NCBI GenBank assembly: GCA_028023455.1
Contig: JAQFVV010012545.1
Coordinates: forward strand, 1,922,001 to 1,986,000
Source of the DNA: Epiperipatus broadwayi
Lineage: Eukaryota > Onychophora > Udeonychophora > Euonychophora > Peripatidae
Length of the DNA: 64,000 nucleotides
Direction: 5' to 3'
Part shown: in pieces, positions 34,109 through 46,989 of the stretch
Layout: the number at the start of each line of letters is the position of its first letter
How positions within the stretch are numbered: position 1 is the first letter of the stretch
Position numbers and translations under genes: made by a program
The notes under the pieces: model-generated
What the model was told of the DNA's origin: nothing
The model's input: only the letters and a program-made list of their open reading frames with translations
The model's database searches: none

Positions 34109-37100
34109 TGTGCCATTACAATTTAGTCACTAGCTAAATTTATAGTAATGTGCATGTAAGAAAGTGTAAAACAAAATCATCATCACATTTTTATATAATC
34201 ATAAATGAAGCTGTAGGGCATCCAAGTTTAAACCCTACAAGGTCCAGTTCTAAAAGCTTTAAACAGAGAAAGAATGGGTCCACAATTACATGCTTTACTT
34301 GTTTGTGTGTTGATAGAAAGGTAATACACACATTTAAACTATTTAATATTTAAATTTTCTGTTAAAAAGCAAAGTTATAATGCATACATATAGGCAATGT
34401 ATGTGTAAATTATTTATTTGTTTTATATTTCAAATATTCAACATTTTAACTTTCTTTAAAACTAAGCTATGCTTGATCAATTCTAACATTTTATTCTATA
34501 CTTCTATTTTGCTTTTCTTTAATTATAAGTGGGATTTAAAAGTTACAGATTTAATTAAATAATTGGGTTATAATTACTAAGCTAGCAATTATATTATTTA
34601 AGGTTAGTTTATGAATGATTTGAAAGAATGAAGGATGTGTGTACATTACATACAAAATTTTACATTTCCTAAATATTGAAAGAAAAGGAAGTATTAAATC
34701 TGTTAAATTATTTTTTTTGTACAATTGTTTGTTAAAAGAGGAAATCTGTTTAATCAGATATCAATCTTTGTAGCAATTTTTTTTTTGTAAATAATTGTTT
34801 TTCACTTTGGAAGCTTATAATGGGTCAGAACTATAATTTTTGAAATTGTCTTATCAAGATCTAAAGAAGGAAGCTCAAAGATTTGAAGTGTTACCTGGAT
34901 GTTAAAAGAAAAAAGAAAAAGAAAAGAAAGGAAATAAGGATTGAGTCTATTTTTTTTTAAACAAAAGTGTCTGGAAAAAGGATTAAACTTTTCAGTTGAA
35001 AAATCATTTAGTTGAAAATAAATTAGAGATCTAATTAAAACAAATTTGTCCAAAAATAGCAAGTGATGCTATCTCTGATTGGTTAAGTTAGCTAAAAATT
35101 GGATATAAAAAGCTGTCTTGAATTATTATGAAGATTATTGTGATTGATTCAGATTATTAAACTATCAAATTTGAATGTTGAAAATATAAGAAATGGCGGG
35201 CTAGAAAAATTATATGTATATCCCATTTACTGACCATCTGGGGAAGCTGCACATCACATAGGAAAGAAAAGATGTGTCTAAAATAATATTCTACACCTTT
35301 CAACTGACCAGAGAAATAAGATGTTTTTAATAGAAGGAAGAAAGCATTCACCTGCATTCAAAGAAGATGAATTAATCTACTGATAAATATTAATCATCAA
35401 GTCCAATTAATTGTTACAACAACTGATTTTAAACTCAAGAAAATTTACAAATGTGAAAACAACTGCTGTATTTCATCCACATGCTTGACAGGAAGAGAAG
35501 AAAATTAATATAATGATTTCCAAATTATCCACTAAAGCAAATAACCTCAATAGAGTCATCATCATCAAATAGTTATACACCTCAAGAAAGAGATTGTTCC
35601 CAGTAAAACGGAAATGGTAGCTGCAGAAATATAAACATTATACAAGACAAGTTTGAACCCTTGGAAATTCGCCACAAACAAAAGATCGGTAATATGACTT
35701 TTTATATCTATTTTCTTTATGATATCAGTCTTAATAAACATTTTAGCAATAAAGTGGTATATTTTATTTAAAGAACCTTTAAAGACTATTCAGATCGATT
35801 AAAACAAGAATGTCTTACTAAAAATAACTTTGAGCTTCATAAATGATCTTGAATGTATGAAAATGATTTGTTTATTAATTTTACAATATTAATGTGTAAA
35901 ACAATTTTTTTTTTTTTTGGTATTATGATTTTAGTTTTAACTAATATATTATTATTTTGGTTTTAAATAATATTTTGTTATCATGGGATAAAACACGCAC
36001 ATACATAATGATATTTTATATGTGTATAATTGTGAGTGAATGTGAAATAATGAGTGGTATTAGAATATTGGATTATTTTGTTTCAAGTTAAGTATAGATT
36101 TCAGCGCTTGGAAGGGAGGGGGGAGAAAATAATTTAAAACTCTTTTCTAAAACTTGCTCTTTCAATTTTACTAACATTTTTTTTTATTCTATTTACATGT
36201 TGGATTTTTAAGTATGTGTGCTAATGAGCAGATAATATTTTTTTTTTCTTGAAATATTTTTCTCATGGAGTGAAAATCATGGTCAATGTGACGTCCAACT
36301 TAATACAAAATACATTTGAAGGGAAAGGGGGAAGAACTTAAAATTAATCTGAGGATTGTTGTATAATCAATTATTATTATTATTATTCATGTCAATTTTC
36401 ATATTTATCTAGAAATTTTTATGTATATGTTAGAAATGTAGTAATAAATATTAGTTTGTTTTATTAAACGAGGCGTATATATTTCATTAAGTGTAGTCTT
36501 GGTTAAGTGTGATTATTCATCATCATCAATGGTTGAATATTAGTTATTTAAGATATAAGTAAATATGCTAAAATTAAGCAATAATTATGAATTTCTTTAT
36601 AAAAATTAGTTTTATGTTTAGGCTTAGTCCTAGAGCTGTAGTTGAAACCCTTGTCATTATTGTTATTATTATCATCATCATCATCGTCATCAACATTTTA
36701 ATTAATGAGCTGTTTAACTGTTTAAAGGCCATAAATAAATATTGATTTTATAATATTTAGTGATCTCTTAGTATTATTATAACCACATCCCATCATCTAT
36801 TTCATGCAAGGATGAGTGAATTGCCATCCTAAATTATTTATATATAATCTGAGCTAGTAAACTTACAAAACTATTGAAACACATTTGTTATGCTAAGATC
36901 TGAGAAATGATTTATGTCTAATATACTCCACTTTGGTTTAAAGATGTTTTACTTTTACCTAACTATTAGTGCTTATAGTGATATGGCTCAAAAAGCAAAA
37001 TCTTCCATTTTATTATAAATAAAGTACCAAGAAAGGATTCAAACCCGGTACATGTGAAAGGTTATCAGATATAACCGTGTCTAGATTCAGATAATCTAGT

Positions 37101-37292
37101 GGTGCCCTGCTAGACCATATTCACTTAGTATTTGTTTAAACATGCACTTAACATCAAACCAAGAAATGAAAGGGGATAAGATCTACTGCCTGTATACCTG
37201 AGTTATAATACATTGCTATAATAATTTGCTTATAATATCTTGATATTTGGACTCCTTTATATAATTATTTGAACTCATTTCATTATGTTACA
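34109..37292 (+). repeat. 3' LTR of the pol-less element
   Basis: Colinear with the 5' LTR, starting TGTGCC and ending TGTTACA, without the MITE. Point differences and single-base indels in homopolymers are scattered, for example in the (TCA)n tract near 36674-36695. It is followed by the AT run 37293-37306. Confidence 0.9.
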
Positions 37293-37306
37293 ATATATAT
37301 ATATAT

Positions 37307-37602
37307 TGTTAGTTAGTCAAATTAACCCTGAGAATAAATTATAATGATAGGTCTTATTATTGCTCTGTATGATTTTGATTTATGTCATGTATAGCTAGTT
37401 GGAAGGGCAGATAAGCAATTTATCTAAATATAATTGGATAATGTTATCCATTACATTTTGGTTCCCCAATGATTGGGACAATTTCATCTTTCTTCATTTA
37501 GATTGTACTATTCATTACATTTGGCTTTCCCAACGATTAGATCCATTTAAATTGTTAAGACCTTTTTCTATATATATATTCAAATCCATTACAATATATT
37601 AT
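37307..37602. other. short spacer with two primer-site-like blocks
   Basis: Two blocks, CCATTACATTTTGGTTCCCC (about 37450) and TTCATTACATTTGGCTTTCC followed by CAACG (about 37513), resemble an LTR end joined to a tRNA-Lys-type primer site (TTACA then TGGCGCCCAACG). They may be remnants of a further element. No gene seen. Confidence 0.3.
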
Positions 37603-39610
37603 TGTAATGGGCACACAGGCTGTTACATTATTTTAAATAAAATTAGAAATTAAAAATAAAAAGTTTGCAAATAAAAATTTGTTTTTAAAAATTAAAAATT
37701 GAAAATTAAAAGTCATCTAAACTCATATATATAAAATCACACAGATGGAAAATTATTAAAAGAAAACTTTATTAAAAAAGTATTTTAAAACTAAATTTTA
37801 AGGAAAAACTTAAAAGATTTAAAGATAAAAATATACAAAATTTAATTACTTACTATTGTGTAAAAGACTAAAAAAATGGAAATGATTATTTTTAATTAGT
37901 CAAAGTAACCTAGCCTTTGGGCATCTCATAAATTTATAATTAAAAGTCAGAAGATAATAAGAACTGAATAGCCAATAAAAAAATCTCTCAGTCAATGGAC
38001 CACAGCGAAAGAATGATCATCATCATGTCCAGTCAATCTGCAATTTTAATATAAAAATGAAAAGATTGGAAATAAATTGTGGGTGCTATATGTATTAAGT
38101 CCAGGAGAGTTGAAGGAGAAGGGATTGAAAAGACACACTTTCAATCCCTTCAGTTTTTCTAAAAGAAGAAATGAAATATCATTTTTCTATATTGTGGACC
38201 CCAGGACATCAGGGTTCTGCAATAAAATCCTGCAAAGAACTATATCAGCTACAGTAAAGGACTTCTGGATAAATACCAACAGAATGGCTAATGGCATACC
38301 AATCTCCCCAGGACTCATGGGCATTAACACCAGATCCAAATTACAAGCAATTATTAGGGATGGACTTTTAAACTGTAAGAACTATATATATAATTTATGA
38401 TCATTAAGTATAAATATTTCCAATATTTAAATAGAAATAGAAATTCCTATCTGACCAAATTAAATCATTAATAATTATTTTTATCGTATGTAGTTTTAAA
38501 ATCATTTTCATTAATATAATTTTTCCACTCTTTTAATGTTTATTATGTTTTTTGTTTTTTTTCACATTAAGCTACAACCATTAATTAAATCATGTTAAAT
38601 TTAAATTGGGCATGAATGGCACCATAGATTCATAAAGTTATGTTAGTTTGAGGGAGGGTAAACTTAGGTTATTTGTTTCGCTGTTAAATTGGGTCAATGG
38701 ATAGGATATATTGGTGTAATTAGTAAATGTAGCATGAAGATCCATTATGTGCATGATCACATTATACACCGCACCTGGGCAAAATAGGTCCCATTTCTTA
38801 CTGACCATCGGAAGCAGACAGTATTCCCTGCTCCTTGGATCACCCCTTTAGCCTATGGAATGGGATAGTAAGATGGCAAAAAGGACCACAATCTCTTCCT
38901 ATGGAGTTTTTTATTGTTCTTCTCACCAGACAGATGAAGTATTCCTGTACTGGATGAGAGACATTTCTTCTCGATAACTGTGCTGTTCAGATCTATATTT
39001 CTGACAATATGGTATTGTGCTGTCATATTCATGCTGCATTGAATACATCGATATAGCAAACAGATTAGCGTTAGTTTGACTGTGAACTTTTGACCTAGGA
39101 TTAATTAAGGGATATAGAATAATTAGATTGGTGTTAGTTTGACTGCGAACTTTTGGCCTGGGGTTAAATAAGGGATATAGAATATTTTCTTTTTCGAATG
39201 CAATTATGTAGTCTATCCATACTCGAGACTCTAATAAAATATTAATAAATCCATCTGTGTGAACTTATAAAATAAAAAATTAAAAAGTAAATCAAATTCT
39301 AAAGTAAACATTATAATAAAATAATTCTGAATTTTATGTATGTGCAAAATAAAAGTTTCTGTGTATTATTAATCTGGCAGTGGCTTATTCGTATTTTTTA
39401 TAATTTTTATTTCTTTAAAATTAAAATACATATTATCCCTGCTGCTCCATGAGCTAGTGACTGGGGCATTTTGGTCATACTTATTTAAATTTTGGATCTT
39501 ACTGTAAGTATCTGCCTACTATATAAATTTTCCAGGTTCAAATGGCCTGGTGATGCTCTTGTATGGCAGATATTGTAAGACTCAAAACACAATTTACTCT
39601 GACCATTATA
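37603..39610 (+). repeat. left LTR of the second LTR element
   Basis: It starts TGTAATGGGC and ends GACCATTATA just before the degraded primer site. Near its 3' end it has CCAGGTTCAAATGGCCTGG, a B-box-like inverted stem, at about 39533. Short frames at 38077-38400 (plus) and 38853-39059 (minus) have partners in the right LTR but diverge by frameshift, so I do not call them genes. Confidence 0.75.
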
Positions 39611-40323
39611 ATTGGACTCCCAACATGGCACAATGTATAATAAATCACAAGTACCTTGATTAATTTTTTTTTAGATGAAATATTTTTAGCTAATTACATA
39701 AAGCCATGTACTTTAAATCTTATAAAAGCAATGTCAGAAAGAAATAGCACATAGGTTAAACACGAGAAAGAAAATATATTAATAATTTTAAATTGTAATT
39801 TTGTTTTTAAAAAAAAGTCAAAAGGTTGCAATTAGTATAATTTTTTATATATATTATGCTTTAATGTGTATAGGCATGCACAGCCACGGACGTTTATGAT
39901 TGTAAATGTGGCACCTCTTGATCAGTGTCTTTTGGGAATCTACCTCAGTGTACCCCCATTTTAAGCATTTCAATTAATCATAAATAAGTTGGTGGTATAT
40001 ATAATTGTGCTGTAAATATACATGTATAAAGTCATTATTTCTTAAAATGTATTTACTCCAATGCAAACTCCTTAAATAAATAATTTGCATGTCATGCCGT
40101 ATGTTAAAAATGAAATGTAGAAAAAAGGGAACTCCTGGGGGGGGAGGCATAAACGTAAATGGTTCATAGGAAAATGATAGTCAATTTTTTTTTATTGTGT
40201 GTATGTAATCTCTTTTTGTAAAATTACTAACGGAATGTGTTTGTAAATTGGCGTTAATCGTGTACCTTAATTACTAACACTAAGTAAATTTTTTTGTTTT
40301 TGTTTTGAGCAAGTTTACTGATA

Positions 40324-42170
40324 TGTAATGGGCACACATGCTGTTACATTATTTTAAATAAAATTAGAAATTAAAAATAAAAAGTTTGCAAATAAAAATT
40401 TGTTTTTAAAAATTGAAAATTAAATGTCATCTAAACTCATACATATAAAATCGCACAGATGGAAAATTATTAAAAGAAAACTATTAAAAAAGAAAAAAGT
40501 ATTTTAAAACTAAATTTTAAGAAAAAATTTAAAAGATTTAAAGATAAAAATATATCTTTAAAAATATACAAAATTTCATTACTTACTATTGTGTAAAAGG
40601 CTAAAAAAAATGGAAATGATTATTTTTAATTAGTCAAAGTAAACTAGCCTTTGGGCATCTCAAAATTTATAATTAAAGGTCAGATAGGAGATAACAATAA
40701 GAACTGAATAGCCAATAATAAATCCCTCAGGAAATGGACTACAGCAAAAGGATCATCATCGTGAAGTCATGTACAGTCAATCCACAATTTTAATATAAAA
40801 AGGAAAAGATTGGAAATAAATTGTACTATATGTGTTAAGTCTGGGAGAGTTGAAGGAGAAGGGATTGAAAAGACGAACTTTCAATCTCTTCAGTTTTTCT
40901 AAAAGAACAAATGAAATATTGTTTTCCTATATTGCGGACCCCAGGACATCAGGGTCCTACAATAAAATCCTGCATACTGGTCTTCCCAGGACGTCATGGG
41001 AATTAACACTGGATCCAAATTACAAGCAATAATCAAGGATGGACTTTTAAACTGTAAGAACTATATATATAATTCATAAACATTAAGTATAAATATTTCC
41101 AATATTTAAATAATATAAATTCCTATCTAACCAAATTAAATTATTAATAATTATTTTTATCATATGTAGTTTTAAAATCATTTCCATTAATTTAATTTTT
41201 TCATTCTTTTAAGTGTTTATTATGTTCTTTGTTTTCACATTAAGCTAAAACTTTTAATTAAATCATGTTAAATTTAAGTCGGGCATGAATGGCTGCATAG
41301 ATTCGGAAAGTTATGTTAGTTTAAGGCATGGTAAACTTAGGTTATTGGTTTTGCAGTTAATTTGGGTCAATGGATTGGGTGTATTGGTGTAATTAGTAAA
41401 TGTAGCATGAAGATCTGCTATATGCAGGTTCACATTATATGCCGCACTTGAGAAAAATAAGTCCCATTTTTTACTGACCATCAGAAGCAGACTGTATTTT
41501 CTGCTCCTTGGATCACCTCTTTAGCCTATGAAATGGGATAGTAAGATGGCAAAAAGGACCACAATCCCTTCCTATAGAGTTTTTTTATTGTTCTTCTCAC
41601 CAGACAGACGAAGTATTCCTGTACTGGATGAGAGACATTTCTTCTCAATAACCATGCTGTTCAGATGTATATTTCTGACAGTACGGTATTGTGCTGTCAT
41701 ATTCATGCTGCATTGCATATATTGATTTATCAGATAGATTGGCGTTAGTTTGACTGTGAACTTTTGATCTGGGGTTAAATAAGGGATATGGAATATTTTC
41801 TTTTTCGAATGCAATCTATGTAGTCTATCCATACTCGACATTCTAATAAAATATTAATAAATTCATCTGTGCAAACTTATAAAATAAAAAATTAAAAAGT
41901 AAATCAAATTGTAAAGTAAACATTATAATAAAATAATTCTGAATTTTATATATGTGCAAAATAAATGTTTCTGTGTATTATTAATCTGGCAGTGGCTTAT
42001 TCTTATTTTTATAATCGTTATTTCTTTAAATTAAAATATATATTATCTCTGCCGCTCTGCAAGCTAGTGACTGGGGCATTTCGGTTGTTCTTATTTAAAT
42101 TTTGGATCTTACAGTACATATCTGCCTACTATATAAGTTTTCCAGGTTCGAATGGCCTGGTGGCGCCCTT
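40324..42170 (+). repeat. right LTR of the second LTR element, truncated
   Basis: Aligns along its length with 37603-39555, with many substitutions and small indels. This is clearly more divergence than between the LTRs of the 27036-37292 element, so it is older. It ends abruptly at a run of A at about 42171. Confidence 0.75.
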
Positions 42171-42759
42171 ACACAAAAAAAAAAAACTCTTTCCCCCTCT
42201 CCCCCTTATAATATTTTAAAAAACTTTTGTGGAAATTTTTTAAAAAATTTTTTTTAAAAAATTTTCATTTCTTTTAAAAATTTTTTTTTAAAAAAAAATC
42301 CTTTTTTTTTAAAAAAAATGACAAAACACCCCCATTTTTGTACTCTTTTTGCTGCTTTTGTGAAAAATTTTTTTTTGTGGTGTTTTTAAAATATTTTGGG
42401 GACATACACCTTTTTTTTTTAATTTTTTTTAAAAATATATAAAGAGAAGAGAGAGAAACAAATATTATTATTTACTACTATTTTGGTGGGTGTTATTACT
42501 CATAAATAAAAAAAAAAAAAAAAAAAAGTTTTTTTTTATTCTCTCCCTCCCCCCACCATACCCTGGGGGGGGGGGGGGGGTGGTTTTTTTTTGAAGGAAA
42601 AAAAAAAAAAAAAAAGAAGGGGTGGTTTGGTGTGTTGTTTTGTTTTGGGGGTTGTTTGGGGGAAAAAGGATTTTTTGTGGGGGAAGGGGAGGAGGTATTT
42701 GTGTTTTTTTTTGTTTTGTGAAATAAAAGTGTGGGGGGGGGTGTAGTATTAATAAAAAA

Positions 42760-42808
<49 letters not shown>

Positions 42809-42830
42809 TGGAATTAATAATATCAAAAGT
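42171..42830. other. homopolymer-rich block, probable assembly artefact
   Basis: The stretch is composed almost entirely of alternating long runs of A, T, G and C: runs of T and A of 8-30 bases, a run of about 18 G at 42565-42582, and a terminal A run of more than 30 bases at 42777-42806. It replaces the expected end of an LTR. Composition and texture differ from every other part of the window. A low-quality read or gap-fill is the likeliest cause; a genuine hypervariable satellite is less likely. Confidence 0.7.
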
Positions 42831-43969
42831 CGATTACGTAAAAATAACTTTAAAAACATAACATTTATAATGAGATAAATATTTACTGCATATCATTATA
42901 TTTTAATTTTATCAGAAGTGTTTTGTTAATTTATTATATTATATTTAAAAAAATATTAAATATCATAGTGCTGTACTTTTAAAGTTTAAACAATGTTTTG
43001 TATTCCATGCATTGTTAGAATGATTGTTAAGGGGGGGGGAGACTTTTTTGAGTCCTTTTGGATAGCAACCAGAGAAAATTAGTGGTTCATCTATTTTCTT
43101 CTCATTAAAATAACAGAAATTTCACTTAAATGCTTGCTGACTAAAAGAATGGCATGTTTAGAAAATAAACATGGGAATCCCGAGATTACCTCCATTCCAG
43201 TTACAATTTGTTATTTCATTCAGGCAATTCTAAAGCAATAACTACAACAACTAGGACAATGTGAATGTCACTAGCAATGGTCATTTTGTTCATTGGAGAT
43301 CAGACTACTTCCAAGTTTGCCTGGCATCAATTGACTTAATATGGTATTCAAATTCTTGGACCCATAACAAAAAAAGAACCTACTAAAGATTAATTTCATT
43401 TGCTTTCAAAAAAAAAGTAAAAAATAATATCTATATACATATTGTTTCTAACATGTTTGAAAAAAAAAAAAAGAATATTAACTTGTAATTTGATTACAGA
43501 TATATAGAAAGTTTGGAGTGTACAACATTGATAAAGGAAACGATTTTGTAAGGTTATTGAAATTTTATTTATTATTGTTATCAGTAATATTTTTTTTTAC
43601 AAACATATTGAATTGTAATTGGGAGGGGGAGTGTTTTGTTTATATGTGTTGACAATACAATTGGGGGTTAAAGAATCATTAGCTTTCATTTGCATTTATG
43701 AGATTAAAGTTTTGTTTTATATATAATTTCCAAGATTGATCAAATTAACATAGATGCTTCTTTTAAGATTTAATAGTGTTAAAGAATATAATAACTATGT
43801 CTTAGATTGCCTATTCAATATTTATTATATTCTTAATATATGAATATTAAAATTTTGTTCCACTTCTTATTTGCATTGCTGAATTTTATATAATATTATA
43901 TACCATACACTTCCTAATTTACACTTCACAATGCACTTTTAACATATAAGATTTATTTTACTTCCTCCT
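42831..43969. other. AT-rich sequence without recognised genes
   Basis: A block of more mixed composition at 43040-43380 has no domain or RNA signature I can name. The rest is A/T-rich. Confidence 0.4.
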
Positions 43970-44880
43970 GCTTATAGTTTCAACTGTCCAGCAATCATCA
44001 TTAGAGCTACAACATTTAAACATATATAATACATATATACCAATATATATACACACATACATATATATATATAACATTTCAATTACTCCAACTATTATCT
44101 TAAATATGGATCTTCAATATCTCTATAATCTAAGATCTCTTAATCCCACATTTATACTCAATTAATTTACTTTATAAAATTGAATATTTTAATGTTTATT
44201 TCTTCATATTATTATCATTTAAATCTTAAATTTGCCTTTTAGTCTAATTTATTTCTTCTATTTTAATTACTTATATATTATACATACATTAATGGATAAC
44301 AATAATATTAACATAATATTCATATAATTTTATTTTTTCTTAATTTTTTTAATTTTCTAACTAACTTTGTCTCTTTTTAACCTAACTAACTTTGTCTCTT
44401 ATAAATCTCACCTCTCCTACACCTCTAACCGAAATAACTTTCAAAATTTTTTTATTTCATCACCTTTAGACCTTCTGAAACTATATCTTATTCTAATTTT
44501 TTAAAATCCATACATACCTATTTATTAACAAAACATTCCTACAAAATTAATGTTTTCAAACCCAGATCATTATTAAGAGATGGCCTAATACTTCTAATCA
44601 AGAGAGCCTCTTTTATCTTTCTATCCCTCCCATTTTTAGTATGATTTATCATTTTAATACTTCCTTTTTCAAAATTATGCCCTGTCTCTAATGAATGTAA
44701 ATAAACCAAGTGAATTCTTATCATATCTGTACTGAGTCAATCTTGTATAAATTGAATTTTTTATTTCACCCACATAACTATTCATAATATTTTTCTCCTG
44801 ACAAGATTTACATTCTATTTTATATGCATCATTCCATTTACAATTTACCATTTCCTTCAGGCAAAAATAAAAAAAGAAAG
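43970..44880 (-). mobile_element. 5'-truncated Penelope-like element (GIY-YIG end and 3' UTR)
   Basis: The coding end described below lies at 44539-44870. About 530 bp downstream on the minus strand is a TAATGATGATTGCTGG...GAAAC motif (about 43978-44010) related to the ends at 5060-5610. The reverse-transcriptase part is missing: at about 44880 the sequence switches to Ty3/gypsy integrase. An (AT)n/(CA)n patch lies at 44020-44075. Confidence 0.7.
44539..44870 (-). pseudogene. Penelope-like GIY-YIG endonuclease C-terminus
   Basis: Penelope-like elements encode a reverse transcriptase fused to a GIY-YIG nuclease that nicks target DNA. Here two overlapping frames carry its end. The first gives YKIECKSCQ and YVGEIKNSIYTRL, the GIY- and YIG-type motifs with the conserved Arg. 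After a frameshift near 44725 the second gives LHSLETGHNFEK and RKIKEALLIRSIRPSLNNDL, matching the conserved His-Gly-His and KEA-I-x-LN end of the family. It stops at 44539. The Met at 44724 is internal to the domain and not a start. It is not functional. Confidence 0.75.
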
Positions 44881-45480
44881 AATATGCTTAATATTTTAGA
44901 TAATACCCACCCTTTATGCTCATCCTCTAGATAAGTTCTAAAATGAGCACACATTTTATCACATTTTTCTACCCATTTCTTTCATTCCTTAGATAAAAAA
45001 GGTACCATGATTTGTTAATTTCCTATTATCATGAATTGGAGGATATCTAATACTTTGATCATTGGTCTAGTATTAGCTTGGGGTATTGGATAAGCAGAAA
45101 CATACTTGGAAAAGAGATCATATGTGACCAACTATTTTTGCTTGTTAAATGGGGGTAATGGCCTATAATAGTCAATCTCTAGGATCTCATTCAGTCTCTG
45201 TAGTATAATTAATTTCATGGTATTACTGTAATTTTGGTTTACTGGCTTGTAAGTACACCAGACTATCTTAGCCAGTAAAAACAATTGCTAAGGATATGTT
45301 CTGTCTTATGAAGACAATAGTGTCAGTATGGACAGTGTATATACTTTATGAGTGGGGCCCTTAGTGGTTTAGGTATTACTATCCTCCACTCATCTGTATC
45401 TGGGCTTACTTTATAGAGTAAGATCTCCAACTTTAAAGGATAAGATCTTTCAGTGTATGCAGAAATTCTGCTCCTTTTAA
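44881..45480 (-). pseudogene. integrase fragment of Ty3/gypsy A
   Basis: Readable pieces are EILLYKVSPDTDEWRIVIP and PLIKYIHC (the zinc-finger His region, about 45320-45430), EILEIDYYRPLPP with the first catalytic Asp kept (about 45170-45205), and YDLFSKYVSAYPIPQANTRP (about 45080-45150). The zinc-finger Cys pair is damaged. The second half of the core, with the remaining catalytic residues, is degraded, and the C-terminal GPY/F module is lost at the junction with the Penelope fragment. Compare the same motifs in copy B (HPLIQYIH, CEIC, YFYGPLP). Confidence 0.7.
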
Positions 45481-45599
45481 AATTTTAATAATTGGATTAA
45501 GATCTGAATCTATACTATATTTAGGGTAGGTTCTTTAAATCATTCTCTACATCATTAAGTTGACATTAGTAATGTAGGGCATGATCTACCAATAGGTGG

Positions 45600-46760
45600 T
45601 TCTGTTCTGACTTACATGGGTTTCGACTAAGCATGTCAACTACGATGTTCTTGGACCTTTTAAAGTATTACACTGTGTAATTAAATTCCTGTAACAGCAG
45701 ACTCCATCTGACTAGGTGACTGTTGGTCAGCTAGCTGTGATTCAAGAATTTGAGGCTTTTGGGGTTGGTGATTCTGATCTGAGAAGCATTTGTCAAAACT
45801 TCTGAAAGGCCCACACTATTTCTAGTGCTTCCTTCTCAGTAACCATGTAATTTATTTCTGGAACTTTTAGATGCTGACTGATAAAGTAGAGGACTCTTGG
45901 TTGGTTGTCCTCATGGATCTGGGATAGAGTTACCCCTAATTCATAACCACTACTGTCTGTCTGAACCATGAATGGTTTATAAAGTCAGGGAAGACTAACA
46001 TTTTCTGCTCTGTTTTAGTATTTACAAATGCATAATCTTGGCTCCTCAGTCCAGTTCCATCACTCATTTTTTCTAATTAGTTTCAACAATGGTTCCATGT
46101 GGTTGGAGAACTTCTGCAATGATTATAAAAGTTGCACAGTCCTAGAAATGATCAGATTTGTTTTCTATTAGTGGGTTTTAGAAAGTTCTGAATGACCCTG
46201 ATCTTGTCTGGATGAGGTCTTATCCCATTGCAAGCAATGATGTGACCTAAGAAGACTACTTCATTACAAACTAATGTACTAATGAAGTTGACCTTTATTC
46301 TTTTTTATAGTACTTTACAAGGTCATTATCACATGCACCCATGTAGATGGTTGTGATCTGTTTGACCTCAGGAGATAGGGTTTCTCAACATCTAATTCGT
46401 CTGGTACCACTATTGATCAATCCAAAAAGCATCCTACTAAATTGATAAGTAAAATCCTCATATCAGAAAGCAGTGTATTAGCAATTCTTGGATGGAGTTC
46501 AATCTGCTAGCAGCTGGAGATTAAATTGAAAGTGGAGAACCACTTTTTATTTCTAAATTTCATGAATAATTTGTGTATGGGCAGGGGGATGTTTTCTATC
46601 AGGAACTGTAATTTTGTTTAGTTGCCTGGCATCCAAACAAAATCTCATTGACCCATCTTTTCTTCATGGTGATAAATAGTTTACAGTACATTTGGAAATA
46701 ATCCCCATCAGCATTTTTTTAATCTGTATAGATATCTTCTTGATACTGATATAGAATAGG
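45600..46760 (-). pseudogene. reverse transcriptase and RNase H of Ty3/gypsy A
   Basis: RT pieces: RFCLDARQLNKITVPDRKHP (about 46600-46660), DFTYQFSRMLFGLINS (about 46410-46460), then IYMGACDND where YVDD should be (about 46330-46355), so both metal-binding Asp of that box are gone. Next come HIIACNGIRPHPDKIRVIQN (about 46190-46250) and SFLGLCNFYN (about 46125-46155). RNase H follows with a PDFI-type entry, TLSQI and TEKEALEIVWAF in varying frames. Order and motifs are standard Ty3/gypsy; the copy is dead. Confidence 0.75.
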
Positions 46761-46989
46761 GTACGATTTGGATTGGCATGGTTGAAGAGGAATTAATTTG
46801 ATTCTCTGTTGAAACCCTCTATCATGCCTGGCATTTCTGAGAAAATTATGCTAAATTCATTAATCACTGATCACAATTTCACTGCATCAACACTTTCAAG
46901 TAAATTGGATTCCACAATTTTGTTTTTATGAGCATCTCTGGGATGGCAAATACCATGCAATCAAACTTCAGGTAGGGCATGTCTTGGAA

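Larger units (their letters stand above)
27036..37292 (+). mobile_element. complete long-LTR, pol-less LTR retrotransposon
   Basis: Two direct LTRs bound a 3142-bp internal region. LTR length is 3184 bp on the right and about 3181 bp on the left after removal of an inserted MITE with its duplicated TTAA. Both start TGTGCCATTACAATT and end CATTATGTTACA. A primer-binding site follows the left LTR and a purine tract precedes the right one. The flanks are AT runs (27020-27035 and 37293-37306). The internal region encodes only a coiled-coil protein broken into three frames; no protease, reverse transcriptase, RNase H or integrase is present. LTRs totalling twice the internal length and a lack of pol recall plant LARD elements. 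The LTRs differ at only scattered positions, so the insertion is fairly recent. It must use enzymes of another element. Confidence 0.9.
37603..42170 (+). mobile_element. second non-autonomous LTR element, right LTR truncated
   Basis: Two direct copies begin TGTAATGGGCACACA at 37603 and 40324. The first runs to 39610 (2008 bp). It is followed by TTGGACTCCCAACATGGCAC, a mutated version of the TGGCGCCCAACGTGGGGC primer site. The internal region is only about 710 bp (39611-40323) and has no ORF of note. The second LTR follows the first to about 42165 (CTGGTGGCGCCCTTACA), where homopolymer-rich sequence takes over and about 60-150 bp of the LTR end are missing. A similar LTR in minus orientation is at 5735-6770. 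The left flank is an AT-rich ATATTATTG context. Confidence 0.8.

Noticed and set aside
38077-38400. 107-codon ORF in the left LTR of the second LTR element
   Set aside because: The right-LTR counterpart is shortened and shifted. No domain, so not called as a gene.
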